Positions 39,801 to 48,255 of a DNA stretch of 64,000 nt are shown here, piece after piece. A model generated the notes under the pieces. The model was not told where the DNA came from and ran no database searches. It saw nothing but the letters and a program-made list of their open reading frames with translations. The stretch is from the NCBI GenBank assembly GCA_016200485.1, contig JACQEP010000015.1:1-64000 (forward strand), written 5' to 3'. Position 1 is the stretch's first letter; each line of letters begins with the position of its first letter. A program made the position numbers and the translations under genes. This stretch comes from Gammaproteobacteria bacterium (lineage in GTDB: Bacteria > Pseudomonadota > Gammaproteobacteria > Tenderiales > Tenderiaceae).

Positions 39801-41160
39801 CACCGCCACCACGAACTACACCTACGACGTCGCCCACCAACTGCTCGAAACCCGCGATGCCACCAGCACCCTGCTCAGCGCCTTTGTGCTCGACGCCAAC
39901 GGCGCCCTCACCAAAAAGTGCGAAGGCGGCACCGTCACCCGCACCGCCACGGATTGCAGCGGCACCACTGTCACCAGCCTCAGCTACGACCCCTTGAACC
40001 GCCTCACCCAAGCCGTCAAAGGCGCCACTACTGAAAGCTACGCCTATGACGAACAAGGCCGCCGCATCCGCAAGATCAGCGGTGCCACCACAACGAACTA
40101 CCTCTACACCGGCCCCGATATTCATGCCGAATACGGCACGGCGTATACCACGCCCAACGCAATCACCGTCCACGGCCCCAACGACGACGACCCCATCATG
40201 CGTCTCACCGGCACGGGCACCGCCGCCGTTCCCACGTACTATCATCAGGACGGCCTCGGCAGTGTCGTCGCCACCAGCAGCAGCACCGGCACCGTCGCCG
40301 CCAGCCAGCGCTTCGACGCCTGGGGCAACGTCCTCAGCGCCAGCGGCGCCATCGCCCAGTATGGCTACACGGGAAGAGAGCCGGATGCCACCGGCTTGAT
40401 CTACTACCGCGCGCGGTACTACGATCCCACCATCGGACGGTTCACGCAGCGGGATCCGATTGGGCTGGCAGGTGGAATTAATCGGTATGCGTATGTGGGG
40501 AATAATCCGGTTAATTACACCGATCCGAGGGGCTTGTTCATCTCCTCGTTCTCATCGATCAACGCGGGCTCGTTCTTAGGGTCGGGAGGTGGTGCGAGTA
40601 AGGGCGCGTCTAACACCAGCAGCTCAGTTTACGCCGCCCTGGACCAGTGGTTCTCGTTGGCGGATTTGACGGCGGGGAGGCAAAGCCTGGGTGGAAGCTC
40701 CTGGGGAAGCCAGGGATTTGGCAGCAGTTACACCAATGGTTGGCCTTCGAGCTGGTATCCGGATAATTGGTTCGCGGATACTCGTATACAGGTGGCGGCG
40801 GCTGTTCCAATGCCTGCCCCCGTCGTTATCCCCGATTTCCGATTGCCAGCACCTAATCCTTGGTGGCTGTTGTTATACCCTACACCTGCGGGTGAGGGTT
40901 CGGATATCATTCCCCCTGGCCCCTATTTCAATGATAAATCGAGGCAGTCAAAACCAGATGGATGTCCAACTGGAACTATTCCGATTGACCAGGCAAAGGG
41001 GAAATTCAAGTGGGATAAGGATGATGTGCATAAGATTAAGAAAAGGGCTGACGCCAATCCGACAGACTGGACGGGAGTATCACCAAATGGACATATTTGG
41101 ACCGGAGACGGAAAGGGGAATGCCGTTGATAATGGTCATTGGACGGGGTTGATTAAATGA
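33811..41160 (+). CDS. Secreted transglutaminase-fold RHS polymorphic toxin
   Basis: From ATG 33811 the product is 2449 aa. Layout: signal peptide (cleavage near PVWA-D, residue 19), coiled coil (about 60-170), transglutaminase-like domain (about 265-420), beta-rich linker, DUF6531-type RHS entry near 957 (NMVTGNVYHTERDISIPGRG), many YD repeats, the RHS core end DPIGLAGGINRYAYVGNNPV (about 2225-2245), a Gly/Ser/Trp-rich spacer, and a tip of about 75 residues. In the transglutaminase domain the His (HVWVE) and Asp (WIPLDP) are present, but the expected Cys segment reads AGNDTDQASLLIALL without Cys. The tip (PIDQAKGKFKWDKDDVH..) resembles polymorphic toxin type 33 as I remember it. RHS shells encapsulate toxic tips. 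The next gene overlaps by ATGA and looks like immunity. An upstream GTG at 33754 is unlikely because it precedes the signal peptide. Confidence 0.88.
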   Translation: MRVIAKLLMLSLLTTPVWADGNDPAPIPQEVIDKVVARPLESGGNLLPLRVEQKLDATLEQLDRLERSRISANLTQADAASLSVNSRDFEALRLEARSQLTAARSRLLKSGLTSQVKKLDAMAVMVEDRFERVAQALGSLHNAKDDAGRKNAKEQLKGVLRKLHKPEDPTAFQHPITTFGYDVPLKSKPQQPATDLPGYLALGSPRGVQLAFNGDLLLLAGTPPVTPPEATQCSYTAADLDKSATAQFEVRATPEITALADSLDYSPVKIYKWVYDNIAYEPYYGSLKGAQGALLSRAGNDTDQASLLIALLRVSNIPARYVKGQVWAMDATSAGANAKIAKWLGAKSYDAAANMLSQGRNPSVGFITNASSQKIGVSFVHVWVEACVPYAHYRGARVDTSGNRWIPLDPAFKEKTYQAGIATNVSFDYNSYLANRKNGPDSLPHEAYAQQVETSIKSSNANATLEDVPYSGRTNPMRIDVMPASLPFSVNQFLAWAGSTSAETSSLPDSHRYKFSIKVSNSANTQLAATTLQLPEHILKRITLSPKGATAADQTALDSWRLDGSVSSAAPCTINTLPVVKSEGVDVVAGTAAVGLCTTNNRLNLQMLLPELAAGDCNSVPASAACLNGVTYTNIGAANYHALQAYGFQASNQHLAARGEKLLAAVRNIANPNTNLEETEGEYLNLVGLKYMRYFSDANKTVGRLDGGSGESGNHLGLISSQMKVAYLFDLPFAVNRSGFLVDVPGGRSRNVDLTSGALVYKTFLLSGYSASAYESYIWQENSRMDAVSTVRGIQYARETGIEVLTLTTANWSVAGDTACANTTSQCYKFTHNTNAALNYSTAEVNAIKANYIDDGRTVTIPRSLILYNNWKGSVYVAEKNALPTSAQASFIIGGTYAGGYTTTTPLIFSYSPTLNTGYFNPSTVPSTANPLGLPLITIGGGGVGNGRTHYNSWAGDPVNMVTGNVYHTERDISIPGRGGLPIVFERSYNSRAATLDTTCAPMGCGRTHSFNHYLKFYGVEGGMAKVSWVDGTGGEKFFSTTAHTNGDITLGTTLSNPPGIFATFKREASGVYTLREKNGLTYTFANVAGTSTGGQRARMDKIVDANGNTLNLVYDASNQLTQVKDTVGASGRALTFTYTGGRITQITDFASPVRSYQYSYEADGDLASFKNPLAVSSPATQPPVNYAYYTTADGANLNHALKTYTLPRGNGMKFEYYADSRAFRHSTLACATAATSPTCQVNTFTYNDFRREAVQVSERGYARRFFFDQYGNPLQIVEENGATHDYTYDAANPYNRLSKIDALGYKTLYAYDASGNVTSITTPRLATVTFDNYNTFNQPQRVKDARGNYTVMKYDAKGNLLESIKLKTGIVPVIPYTPVATDVIAWTINTYGAYGNLLTAKPVKNAASPAGQGPVITYAYDANSLYPTSISRTGDKNGDGVSDAADTKTLVYDIVGRVTTDIDADWHTTTFVYDTVDRVTSGTDAIGKPRSYSYDQNGNLTENKLVISAVTYDRAVYSYDLSDRRTQVTDFGNGSGNAVSTTVYDATGNLVKITDPDGFSLGFEYDEANRAVRAFDKEGNHVYMSRDIDGKPKCTRDPNGNAVFYTYWDKTRDGRLKRVTAPSANACPGSAPTTGVRAVEYDYDANGNVIATTEIGSDNTTRTHFTSYDELNRPVQAIGPTYTDATLGSIRPVTQYSYNLLGHLTQVQAGYCASSTTGCAAAAVLSPQLTTVADDFGRKIKETDANGKFWSTSYDINNNPTQITDAKGQLTAMSWNYGHLLATRTNLAAGNVALTYNNLGQVQTANTKTAGSATTDLINYSSTYDSLNRLNTITDNRGGIVLDYDFSPGGLLNKFKDSHGNETNYVYDAVGRLASLWAPNYGTVSYRYDAGGRLLEKWLPNGVSARYTYNADNTLASLINRRTSTAIISQHSYLYDAYANRRQQVETINGAALTNNYTYDSLNRLLTAANGTVTQDQGYSYDPLNNLTSKTLGTPVTATTNYTYDVAHQLLETRDATSTLLSAFVLDANGALTKKCEGGTVTRTATDCSGTTVTSLSYDPLNRLTQAVKGATTESYAYDEQGRRIRKISGATTTNYLYTGPDIHAEYGTAYTTPNAITVHGPNDDDPIMRLTGTGTAAVPTYYHQDGLGSVVATSSSTGTVAASQRFDAWGNVLSASGAIAQYGYTGREPDATGLIYYRARYYDPTIGRFTQRDPIGLAGGINRYAYVGNNPVNYTDPRGLFISSFSSINAGSFLGSGGGASKGASNTSSSVYAALDQWFSLADLTAGRQSLGGSSWGSQGFGSSYTNGWPSSWYPDNWFADTRIQVAAAVPMPAPVVIPDFRLPAPNPWWLLLYPTPAGEGSDIIPPGPYFNDKSRQSKPDGCPTGTIPIDQAKGKFKWDKDDVHKIKKRADANPTDWTGVSPNGHIWTGDGKGNAVDNGHWTGLIK

Positions 41161-41573
41161 CGAGGGGCATAAGATTTAGCGCTTCTTTTAGGGCGCGTCA
41201 TCCCACGAAAACGGCTCAAGAAGTTGTTGATCAGTTCGGCTTGCAACCAGATGTTATGCATTCTGTGGGAAGTCAGCGCATGACTCCGAAAGGTAATTTG
41301 CTAAACGGAGTTTACGAAAGAACCTCCGTTTTATTTCCCTTTGATGTTGAAGAATACGATTCCGTGGAAGAATTTCTTCTTCATATGCTCGACGCTGATT
41401 TTTTGAAGGATGAGGCGCGTCTTAGTGAATTTGTTTCTACTGGAGGTAGGTTGGAATTCTTTTTAGGAATATTCTGTGAAAATAACGGTGGTATCGAGTT
41501 CGACACGGATTTGATGAGAAGGCTGGCGGCAAAAGGTGTCTCATTATCTTTGGATATTTACGGAAGCACATAG
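41157..41573 (+). CDS. DUF4279-like immunity protein candidate
   Basis: The product is 138 aa and cytoplasmic (no signal). The layout resembles DUF4279 proteins: an N-terminal beta strand (IRFSASFRAR), a VVDQFGLQPD segment, and the ending LAAKGVSLSLDIYGS, which is typical. DUF4279 members often sit behind polymorphic toxin genes as immunity proteins. The ATGA overlap with the RHS gene and the AT-richer composition shared with the RHS tip support acquisition as a toxin-immunity cassette. The toxin target is not known, but a cytoplasmic immunity protein argues for a cytoplasmic target. Confidence 0.75.
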   Translation: MTRGIRFSASFRARHPTKTAQEVVDQFGLQPDVMHSVGSQRMTPKGNLLNGVYERTSVLFPFDVEEYDSVEEFLLHMLDADFLKDEARLSEFVSTGGRLEFFLGIFCENNGGIEFDTDLMRRLAAKGVSLSLDIYGST

Positions 41574-41637
41574 CCCCGTAGCGTGGGCACATTATCTGTA
41601 GAAGTCACGATCTGATCTGACACCTGACTTGAAAAAG

Positions 41638-41702
41638 TGAGGGTTACCGGTTTTGATTGAAGTGCGAACTTTAATCAAAACCAACTCAAGAGGTAACCCT
41701 CA
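41638..41702. repeat. 65-bp compound palindrome
   Basis: Outer arms TGAGGGTTACC (41638-41648) and GGTAACCCTCA (41692-41702) are perfect complements. Inner arms GGTTTTGATT (41649-41658) and AATCAAAACC (41673-41682) are also perfect. The whole would fold as a long hairpin. It resembles the terminal region of an insertion element rather than a terminator (no T-run), but no transposase follows. 41703-42056 contains only a half copy of the GTAGGATGCGGTGA repeat near 41874 and no credible gene. Confidence 0.7.
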
Positions 41703-42056
41703 TGCTACATAACTCGTAACGTGGGCTGTGAGATGCGGTAGGTTGGCGCTGAACGCTTTTTGTGAAGCCCAACTTAACAGCCCTGCATAGCGTGGATGGT
41801 TGACGTGTCCCATGAATTGCTGCGCCGTGACGCCTCACCATCATTCAGAGAACCATCATTGATGGCAGCCCGCGTAGGATGCGGTGAATGCAATGAACCG
41901 CATCGATCGCGAAGGACACGATTGATGGGAATTAGGGCCAGGTTCAACTTCATCCTGTTATCCTACCGGAATAACCGATGCAAACAAGGTGAGAAGGGTG
42001 ATGCGCGACCTTAACCAGAACTTTGCACCCAACGCCGTTCGTCGGTCACAAAGCAT

Positions 42057-42380
42057 CGACTTCAGCCCCGGCGGCCTGCTCAATAAATTCAAAGACAGCC
42101 ACGGCAACGAAATCAACTACGTCTACGATGCCGCAGGCAGACTCGCCAGTCTGGGCCCCCCACTACGGCACCGTTTCTTATCGCTACGACGCCGGTGGCC
42201 GGCTGCTGGAAAAATGGTTACCCAACGGCGTCACCGCCCATTACATCTGGAACGCCGATTTTACCCTAGCCAGTTGCACCATACTATTTCTACGACGCAT
42301 ACGCCAATCGCCGCCAGTAGATCGAGACACCATCCGCCCCTCACCTACGACTACGACAGCCGCAACCCGCATCACCCAGA
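42057..42380 (+). pseudogene. Orphan RHS fragment duplicated from the upstream RHS gene
   Basis: From ACTTCAGCCCCGGCGG (about 42059) the sequence aligns closely with 39349 onward in the large RHS gene, through GGTGGCCGGCTGCTGG and AAAATGGTTACCCAACGGCG, and then more loosely to about 42370 with deletions. Near 42155 the reading GTCTGGGCCCCCCACT replaces GTCTCTGGGCCCCGAACT, shifting the frame. There is no start, core end or tip. From 42381 to 42636 I see no gene. Confidence 0.85.
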
Positions 42381-42636
42381 TGAGCAATCTGTTTGAATTC
42401 AGTGGTGCCAGCCAAAATGGAAAAGGAGCATAGTCATCTTACAAAAACACTAGTAGTGACCGGCCTGGAAGATGGGTAACAAAAAAGTCTGAGGACATGG
42501 GTTACAGGTTTCGATCACGAAAGTACTTAAACGACTGCTTTCCACAACTGTGGCCGTCTCCTATGGGGTCGAGAGCGGAAACTAAGGTTCGAAAGAGATA
42601 ACCTTTTGTGTTTTCGTGCAGTCATTACAGCCAAGA

Positions 42637-42669
42637 AACAAAAAACCCGCCAATGGCGGGTTTCTCGTT
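42637..42669 (-). terminator. Intrinsic terminator of rpmB-rpmG
   Basis: AAACCCGCC (42643-42651), loop AAT, GGCGGGTTT (42655-42663). On the minus strand the stem is followed by a T-run (the A-run ending at 42645 on the plus strand), 29 bases after the rpmG stop. A weaker T-run (TTTTT near 42668) on the plus side could make it bidirectional. Confidence 0.88.
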
Positions 42670-42691
42670 TTTAACCTGAAGCACGAAAGCC

Positions 42692-42859
42692 TTACTTGAT
42701 CTTGGCTTCTTTATAGACAACATGCTTGCGGACGACGGGATCGAATTTCATGATCTCCATCTTCTCGGGCTTGGTCCGTTTGTTCTTGGTGGTGGTGTAG
42801 AAGTGGCCGGTTTCGGCACTGGACACCAGTTTGATCTTTTCGCGTGCGCTCTTCGCCAT
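42692..42859 (-). CDS. rpmG: 50S ribosomal protein L33
   Basis: The product is 55 aa and reads [20 protein letters not shown] then [20 protein letters not shown] and [15 protein letters not shown], the full zinc-free L33. It is a small structural component of the large ribosomal subunit near the E site. The ATG at 42859 is 11 bases after the rpmB stop and has GGAGATAACC upstream. Transcribed with rpmB, as in most proteobacteria. Confidence 0.97.
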   Translation of the reverse strand: MAKSAREKIKLVSSAETGHFYTTTKNKRTKPEKMEIMKFDPVVRKHVVYKEAKIK

Positions 42860-42870
42860 GGGTTATCTCC

Positions 42871-43107
42871 TTAAATGCTTTCGCCGCGGGCGCGGATGCC
42901 GTCGAGCACGGTTTTGATACCTTGCTTGTCGATGATGCGCAGGCCGTGGTTAGAAACACACAGTTTGATAAAGCGGCCTTCTTCTTCAACCCAGAAACGG
43001 TGGGTATGAAGGTTGGGTAGGAAGCGGCGCTTGGTTTTGTTATTGGCGTGGGAAACGTTGTTTCCAACCTGGGGGCGCTTGCCCGTGACCTGACAGATTC
43101 TCGACAT
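42871..43107 (-). CDS. rpmB: 50S ribosomal protein L28
   Basis: The product is 78 aa, the normal length, starting [20 protein letters not shown] with the conserved [20 protein letters not shown] and a C-terminal [10 protein letters not shown]. It is a structural protein of the large subunit. A GGAGAAGG ribosome binding site precedes the ATG. First gene of the rpmB-rpmG operon. Confidence 0.98.
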   Translation of the reverse strand: MSRICQVTGKRPQVGNNVSHANNKTKRRFLPNLHTHRFWVEEEGRFIKLCVSNHGLRIIDKQGIKTVLDGIRARGESI

Positions 43108-43169
43108 GGACCTTCTCCAACAAAATCTTTTTAAATAGCCACGTACTCCCGTGGCGGGGAAAGCGCGAA

Positions 43170-43198
43170 TTTATACCAGATTTAGACGGGGCGAGCAA
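43170..43198 (-). promoter_or_regulatory. Sigma-70-type promoter of rpmB-rpmG
   Basis: Read on the minus strand, TTGCTC (43198-43193) is separated by exactly 17 bases from TATAAA (43175-43170). The predicted start point lies about 55 bases upstream of the rpmB ATG. Confidence 0.75.
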
Positions 43199-43350
43199 GT
43201 TTGATATTTATTTGGACCCACCCTCGGCAACTGCTCCTGCGTTGTCCTACCTCGTGCATCCATGCACTCGCACCCCTTGCGGCACCCCTCCTCGCGCGCG
43301 AGGAGGGGATAAGCGCATCGGTTCGGTTGTGTCGCCTGCGGCGACGGCTT

Positions 43351-43384
43351 GGTGGGTTACGCCAGCCTTGCTGGCTAACCCACC
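43351..43384. repeat. GGTGGGTTA palindromic repeat
   Basis: GGTGGGTTA (43351-43359) and TAACCCACC (43376-43384) enclose a CCAGC-CTT-GCTGG inner stem. It is a REP-like hairpin at the 3' end of radC. The stretch 43199-43403 otherwise shows no gene. Confidence 0.65.
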
Positions 43385-43403
43385 CTACATATAATTCAAT
43401 GAG

Positions 43404-44078
43404 TTACATCAAGCCCCGCTCGGCGAGAGAAGTTGCGGGGCCGTCGCCGATGATCAGGTGATCCAGCACCCGAATGTCGACCAAGGCCAGCGCCTCTTTG
43501 AGGCGGCGGGTGAGGCTGAGGTCGGCTTGGCTGGGTTCGGCTACGCCAGAGGGGTGGTTGTGGGCAAGGATGACGGCAGAGGCGTTGTGGCTGAGGGCTT
43601 TCTTCACCACTTCGCGCGGATGGACGCTGGCGCCGTCGAGGGTGCCGAAGAATAGCTCTTCGAAACGGATCACCCGCAGGCGGGTGTCGAGAAACAGGCA
43701 GGCGAAGACTTCGTGCGGGTAGTGGCGGAGCTTGGCGCTGAGGTAGCGGCGCGTGTCTTCCGGGTTGCTGAGGGCGTCGCCGCGCTGCAGGGTCTCGCCG
43801 AGGTGACGGCGAGCCATTTCCATCGTGGCTTGCAGCTGCGCGTACTTGGCATCGCCGAGGCCTTTGGCGCGGCAGAAACCCTTGCGGTCGGCTTCGAGCA
43901 GGGCACGCAGGCCACCGTATTCGTCGAGCAGGTCGCGGGCGAGGTCGACGGCGGTCTTGCCGGGGATGCCGGTGCGCAAGAAAATCGCGAGCAGTTCAGC
44001 ATCGGAAAGTGAGCTGGGACCACGCTCCAGCAGTTTTTCACGGGGACGTTCGGCGTCCGGCCAGTCGGTGATGGGCAT
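43404..44078 (-). CDS. radC: RadC-family JAB-domain protein
   Basis: RadC proteins carry an N-terminal helix-hairpin-helix region and a C-terminal JAB1/MPN-type metalloprotease fold; their cellular role is still unsettled despite the historic DNA-repair name. From ATG 44078 the product is 224 aa, starting [17 protein letters not shown]. It has [14 protein letters not shown], and the JAB motif [16 protein letters not shown] with its His and Asp metal ligands intact. An upstream in-frame ATG at 44114 would add 12 residues not found in relatives. The gene is divergent from coaBC, in the arrangement common in gammaproteobacteria. Confidence 0.93.
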   Translation of the reverse strand: MPITDWPDAERPREKLLERGPSSLSDAELLAIFLRTGIPGKTAVDLARDLLDEYGGLRALLEADRKGFCRAKGLGDAKYAQLQATMEMARRHLGETLQRGDALSNPEDTRRYLSAKLRHYPHEVFACLFLDTRLRVIRFEELFFGTLDGASVHPREVVKKALSHNASAVILAHNHPSGVAEPSQADLSLTRRLKEALALVDIRVLDHLIIGDGPATSLAERGLM

Positions 44079-44159
44079 TTCCTTGCCTTTTTCGTTTCGA
44101 TTATGGTCCGGCAATGGTATTTTATTGAGCTTGGATTGGCGAGTAGGGGGGGCTTATTT

Positions 44160-45392
44160 TTGTCTGAGATCAGTACCCAAGGCGTGAGCGGGCGACGCAT
44201 CCTGATTGGGGTGAGCGGCGGCGTTGCGGCGTACAAGAGTGCCGAGCTGGTGCGCCGTTTGCGCCAGGCCGGGGCTGAGGTGCGGGTGATGATGACGCCG
44301 TCGGCGATGCAGTTCATCACGCCGCTGACCTTGCAGGCGCTGTCCGGCAAGCCGGTGCATACCCAATTGCTGGACCCGGCGGCCGAGGCGGGAATGGGCC
44401 ATATCGAGCTGGCGCGCTGGGCGGAGGCGATTTTGATCGTGCCCGCGACGGCGAATGTCATCGCCCGGTTGGCGCAGGGCATGGCCGATGATTTGCTGAC
44501 CACGGTGTGTCTGGCGAGCGAGGTACCGTTATTAGTAGCGCCGGCGATGAATCGCGTGATGTGGGATCACCCGGCGACACGGGCCAATTGCGCGACTCTG
44601 CAACAGCGTGGCGTGCGGCTACTTGGCCCGGCGGCGGGTGAACAGGCCTGCGGCGAGATAGGCATGGGCCGGATGCTGGAGCCGGAACAATTGCTGCAGG
44701 CATTGGCGGCATTGTGGCAACACGGGCCGCTGGCCGGATTGAAGGTGGTGGTGACTGCCGGGCCGACGCGCGAGGCGATCGACCCCGTGCGTTTTATCAG
44801 CAACCGCAGTTCCGGCAAGATGGGCTATGCGGTGGCTGCCGCAGCAGCGGCGGCGGGTGCCGATGTGGTGTTGGTGTCGGGGCCGACGGCTTTGCCAGTG
44901 CCGGAGGGCGTGCGTCGTGTGGCGGTAGAAACAGCGGCGCAGATGCACGATGCGGTGTTGGCCGAGATTGCAGGCAGCGCGATTTTTATTGCGGCAGCGG
45001 CGGTGGCAGATTATCGGCCACAGCAGGTTGCCGAGAACAAGATCAAAAAACAAACTGGCGAGATGCAATTGGCATTGGCGCCGACGGTGGATATCGTCAG
45101 CGCCGTGGCACAATCGGCAGTACGCCCAAGTTTTGTGGTTGGCTTCGCGGCAGAAACTAATGAATTGGAAAAACATGCGCGCGACAAATTAACGCGCAAG
45201 AAACTTGATCTGGTCGCGGCCAACTGGGTGGGCGGTGAGACCGGTTTTGATTCCGAGCATAATGCGTTAGAGATTTTTTGGAATGGCGGTCAACGCCGTA
45301 TCGAACGCGCGGACAAACAAACCGTGGCGCGGGAATTAATCACAGTCATTGCAGAGAGATATCATGTCAAAAATCCAAGTAAAAATTCTTGA
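44160..45392 (+). CDS. coaBC: Bifunctional phosphopantothenoylcysteine decarboxylase / phosphopantothenate--cysteine ligase
   Basis: CoaBC performs two consecutive steps of coenzyme A synthesis. The CoaC half shows [17 protein letters not shown], the PAMNRVMW segment and the catalytic cysteine in [13 protein letters not shown]. The CoaB half shows [34 protein letters not shown] and KIKKQTG. From TTG 44160, supported by a GGGGGGG-containing purine stretch, the product is 410 aa. The open frame reaches back to ATG 44103, but those 19 residues are not family-like. dut starts inside its 3' end. Confidence 0.94.
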   Translation: MSEISTQGVSGRRILIGVSGGVAAYKSAELVRRLRQAGAEVRVMMTPSAMQFITPLTLQALSGKPVHTQLLDPAAEAGMGHIELARWAEAILIVPATANVIARLAQGMADDLLTTVCLASEVPLLVAPAMNRVMWDHPATRANCATLQQRGVRLLGPAAGEQACGEIGMGRMLEPEQLLQALAALWQHGPLAGLKVVVTAGPTREAIDPVRFISNRSSGKMGYAVAAAAAAAGADVVLVSGPTALPVPEGVRRVAVETAAQMHDAVLAEIAGSAIFIAAAAVADYRPQQVAENKIKKQTGEMQLALAPTVDIVSAVAQSAVRPSFVVGFAAETNELEKHARDKLTRKKLDLVAANWVGGETGFDSEHNALEIFWNGGQRRIERADKQTVARELITVIAERYHVKNPSKNS

Positions 45393-45819
45393 TTCACGAA
45401 TTGGTAAAGAGTTGCCGTTGCCGCAATACGCCACGGGCGGTTCGGCAGGGATGGACTTGCGTGCCTGTGTTGAAGCGCCATTGATACTGAACCCGGGTGA
45501 ATGTCAGTTGATCCCGACCGGTATCGCGATTCATATCGGTGATCCAGGTCTGGCGGCGGTGTTATTGCCGCGTTCGGGATTGGGGCATAAAAACGGTATC
45601 GTGCTCGGCAATCTCGTCGGCTTGATCGATTCCGATTATCAAGGACAGTTGATGGTGTCATGCTGGAATCGCGGCAAGGAACCGTTCACTGTGAATATTG
45701 GTGAGCGCATTGCGCAAATGGTGTTTGTGCCGGTGGTGCAGGCAGCCTTTGAAGTTGTCGATGATTTCGAGAGCAGTCAACGCGGTGTGGGTGGGTTTGG
45801 ACACACTGGGCGTCATTAA
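45364..45819 (+). CDS. dut: Deoxyuridine 5'-triphosphate nucleotidohydrolase (dUTPase)
   Basis: Dut hydrolyses dUTP to dUMP, keeping uracil out of DNA and feeding thymidylate synthesis. From ATG 45364 the product is 151 aa, the usual length for a homotrimeric dUTPase. The motifs are in order: [44 protein letters not shown] and the C-terminal arm [12 protein letters not shown]. It overlaps the coaBC end by 29 bases, so the two are almost certainly coupled. Confidence 0.97.
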   Translation: MSKIQVKILDSRIGKELPLPQYATGGSAGMDLRACVEAPLILNPGECQLIPTGIAIHIGDPGLAAVLLPRSGLGHKNGIVLGNLVGLIDSDYQGQLMVSCWNRGKEPFTVNIGERIAQMVFVPVVQAAFEVVDDFESSQRGVGGFGHTGRH

Positions 45820-45896
45820 CAAAAGGCATGTTATTAATGTGAATTCATGTTCCGCATAAAAATAAGGATGCTATCGCAGTTGAAGAAACGAATGAT

Positions 45897-47288
45897 ATGT
45901 CTATAGGAAAGTGCAGCGGGTTGTCGCAGGAAATATTTCTCGCCTATGACATTCGAGGTGTTGTTGGTAAGACGCTGACTCCGGAGATTGTCTACGACAT
46001 CGGTCGTGCAATTGGTAGCGAAGCATGGAAGCGAGGCGAACAAACGCTGGTGGTGGGGCGTGATGGCCGCCTGTCGAGCCCACAATTGGCGGATGCCCTG
46101 ATCGCAGGTTTGCGCGCCAGTGGCCGCAATGTGATCAATCTGGGGCAGGCGCCGACGCCGTTGCTTTACTTTGCAACGCATTATTTGAGTGCCCGTTCCG
46201 GGGTGATGGTCACGGGTAGTCACAATCCGGCAGACTACAATGGGCTGAAGGTGGTACTTAAGGGCGACACGCTGACAGAGGATGACATTCAAGGCCTGTA
46301 TCAACGCATTGTTAAGAAAGATTTTACCGAAGGCGCTGGAAATTTAAGTGCCCAAAATTTGGTGGCCGATTATATTGCCCGCGTCTGTGCCGATGTGCAT
46401 TTGCAACGGCCGCTGAAGGTGGTGGTCGATTGCGGTAACGGCGTGTCAGGGGAGCTGGCACTCGCATTGTTGCGCAATCTTGGATGTGAGGTGATTGCCC
46501 TTTATTGCGATGTCGACGGCCAGTTTCCGAATCACCATCCTGATCCCAGCCAACCTGAAAATCTGCGTGATTTGATGGCTGCCGTTAAACGCAATCATGT
46601 GGATGTCGGGCTTGCCTTTGACGGCGATGGTGATCGCCTGGGTGTTATCGATTCGCGGGGGCAGATTATTTGGCCAGACCGGCAGTTGATGCTGTATGCC
46701 ATTGAGATTCTAAAATCGAATCCCGGCGCGCAAATTATTTATGATGTGAAATGTAGTCGTAATTTGCAGAGTGTGATTGCCGGGTATGGCGGGCGTCCTT
46801 TGATGTGGCGGTCGGGTCATTCTGTATTGAAGGCGAAACTCAAGGAAAGTAAAGCATTGCTGGCCGGCGAAATGAGCGGCCATGTCTTCTTTAATGATCG
46901 TTGGTTTGGTTTTGATGACGCCTGTTACACTGCGGCACGTCTGCTTGAGATCTTGAGCGCTTCGGATCGCTCTTCGGCAGAAGTGTTTGCCTTGATTCCG
47001 GATGCGATCAGTACGCCAGAGTTGCGGCTGGATCTGGCAGAAGGTGCGCACTATGCTTTCATGGAGCGCTTAAAGAAAGAGGCGAAGTTTCCTGATGCCG
47101 AGTTGATCACCATTGATGGCGTGCGCGCAGAGTTTGCCGACGGCTGGGGCTTGGTTCGCGCGTCAAACACGACGCCGTGCCTGACATTACGCTTTGAAGC
47201 GGATAACACCGCAGCGTTGGAAAGAATCAAGCAGTTGTTCCGGAAGGTGTTGTCCGGACTGGATTCTTCCCTGAAATTACCGTTTTAA
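45897..47288 (+). CDS. algC: Phosphomannomutase / phosphoglucomutase (AlgC/ManB type)
   Basis: This alpha-D-phosphohexomutase interconverts mannose-6-P/mannose-1-P and glucose-6-P/glucose-1-P, feeding polysaccharide and LPS synthesis. The 463-aa protein has FLAYDIRGVVG, the phosphoserine loop VMVTGSHNPADYNGLK, the metal loop FDGDGDRLG, the sugar loop GEMSGHVFF, and the phosphate-binding C-domain RASNTTPCLTLRFEA. All four active-site loops are intact. It lies between dut and argB as in Pseudomonas-like genomes. Confidence 0.95.
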   Translation: MSIGKCSGLSQEIFLAYDIRGVVGKTLTPEIVYDIGRAIGSEAWKRGEQTLVVGRDGRLSSPQLADALIAGLRASGRNVINLGQAPTPLLYFATHYLSARSGVMVTGSHNPADYNGLKVVLKGDTLTEDDIQGLYQRIVKKDFTEGAGNLSAQNLVADYIARVCADVHLQRPLKVVVDCGNGVSGELALALLRNLGCEVIALYCDVDGQFPNHHPDPSQPENLRDLMAAVKRNHVDVGLAFDGDGDRLGVIDSRGQIIWPDRQLMLYAIEILKSNPGAQIIYDVKCSRNLQSVIAGYGGRPLMWRSGHSVLKAKLKESKALLAGEMSGHVFFNDRWFGFDDACYTAARLLEILSASDRSSAEVFALIPDAISTPELRLDLAEGAHYAFMERLKKEAKFPDAELITIDGVRAEFADGWGLVRASNTTPCLTLRFEADNTAALERIKQLFRKVLSGLDSSLKLPF

Positions 47289-47291
47289 TGA

Positions 47292-48203
<912 letters not shown>

Positions 48204-48255
48204 ACGTGTCTGTCGCTGTTATTCATTGCCTTCTCATGTGTAATTTGGAGTGGCG

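Noticed and set aside
36690-40540. Tandem DNA repeats in the RHS region as a satellite
   Set aside because: The similarity is at protein level (YD motifs) with diverged codons; it is ordinary for RHS proteins.
41796-42014. Plus-strand frame of 72 codons before the orphan RHS fragment
   Set aside because: Contains repeat DNA (GTAGGATGCGG half copy), has no family features and no ribosome binding site.
41989-42433. Two overlapping frames across the orphan RHS fragment
   Set aside because: They are pieces of the decayed RHS copy read in shifted frames, and are covered by the pseudogene entry.
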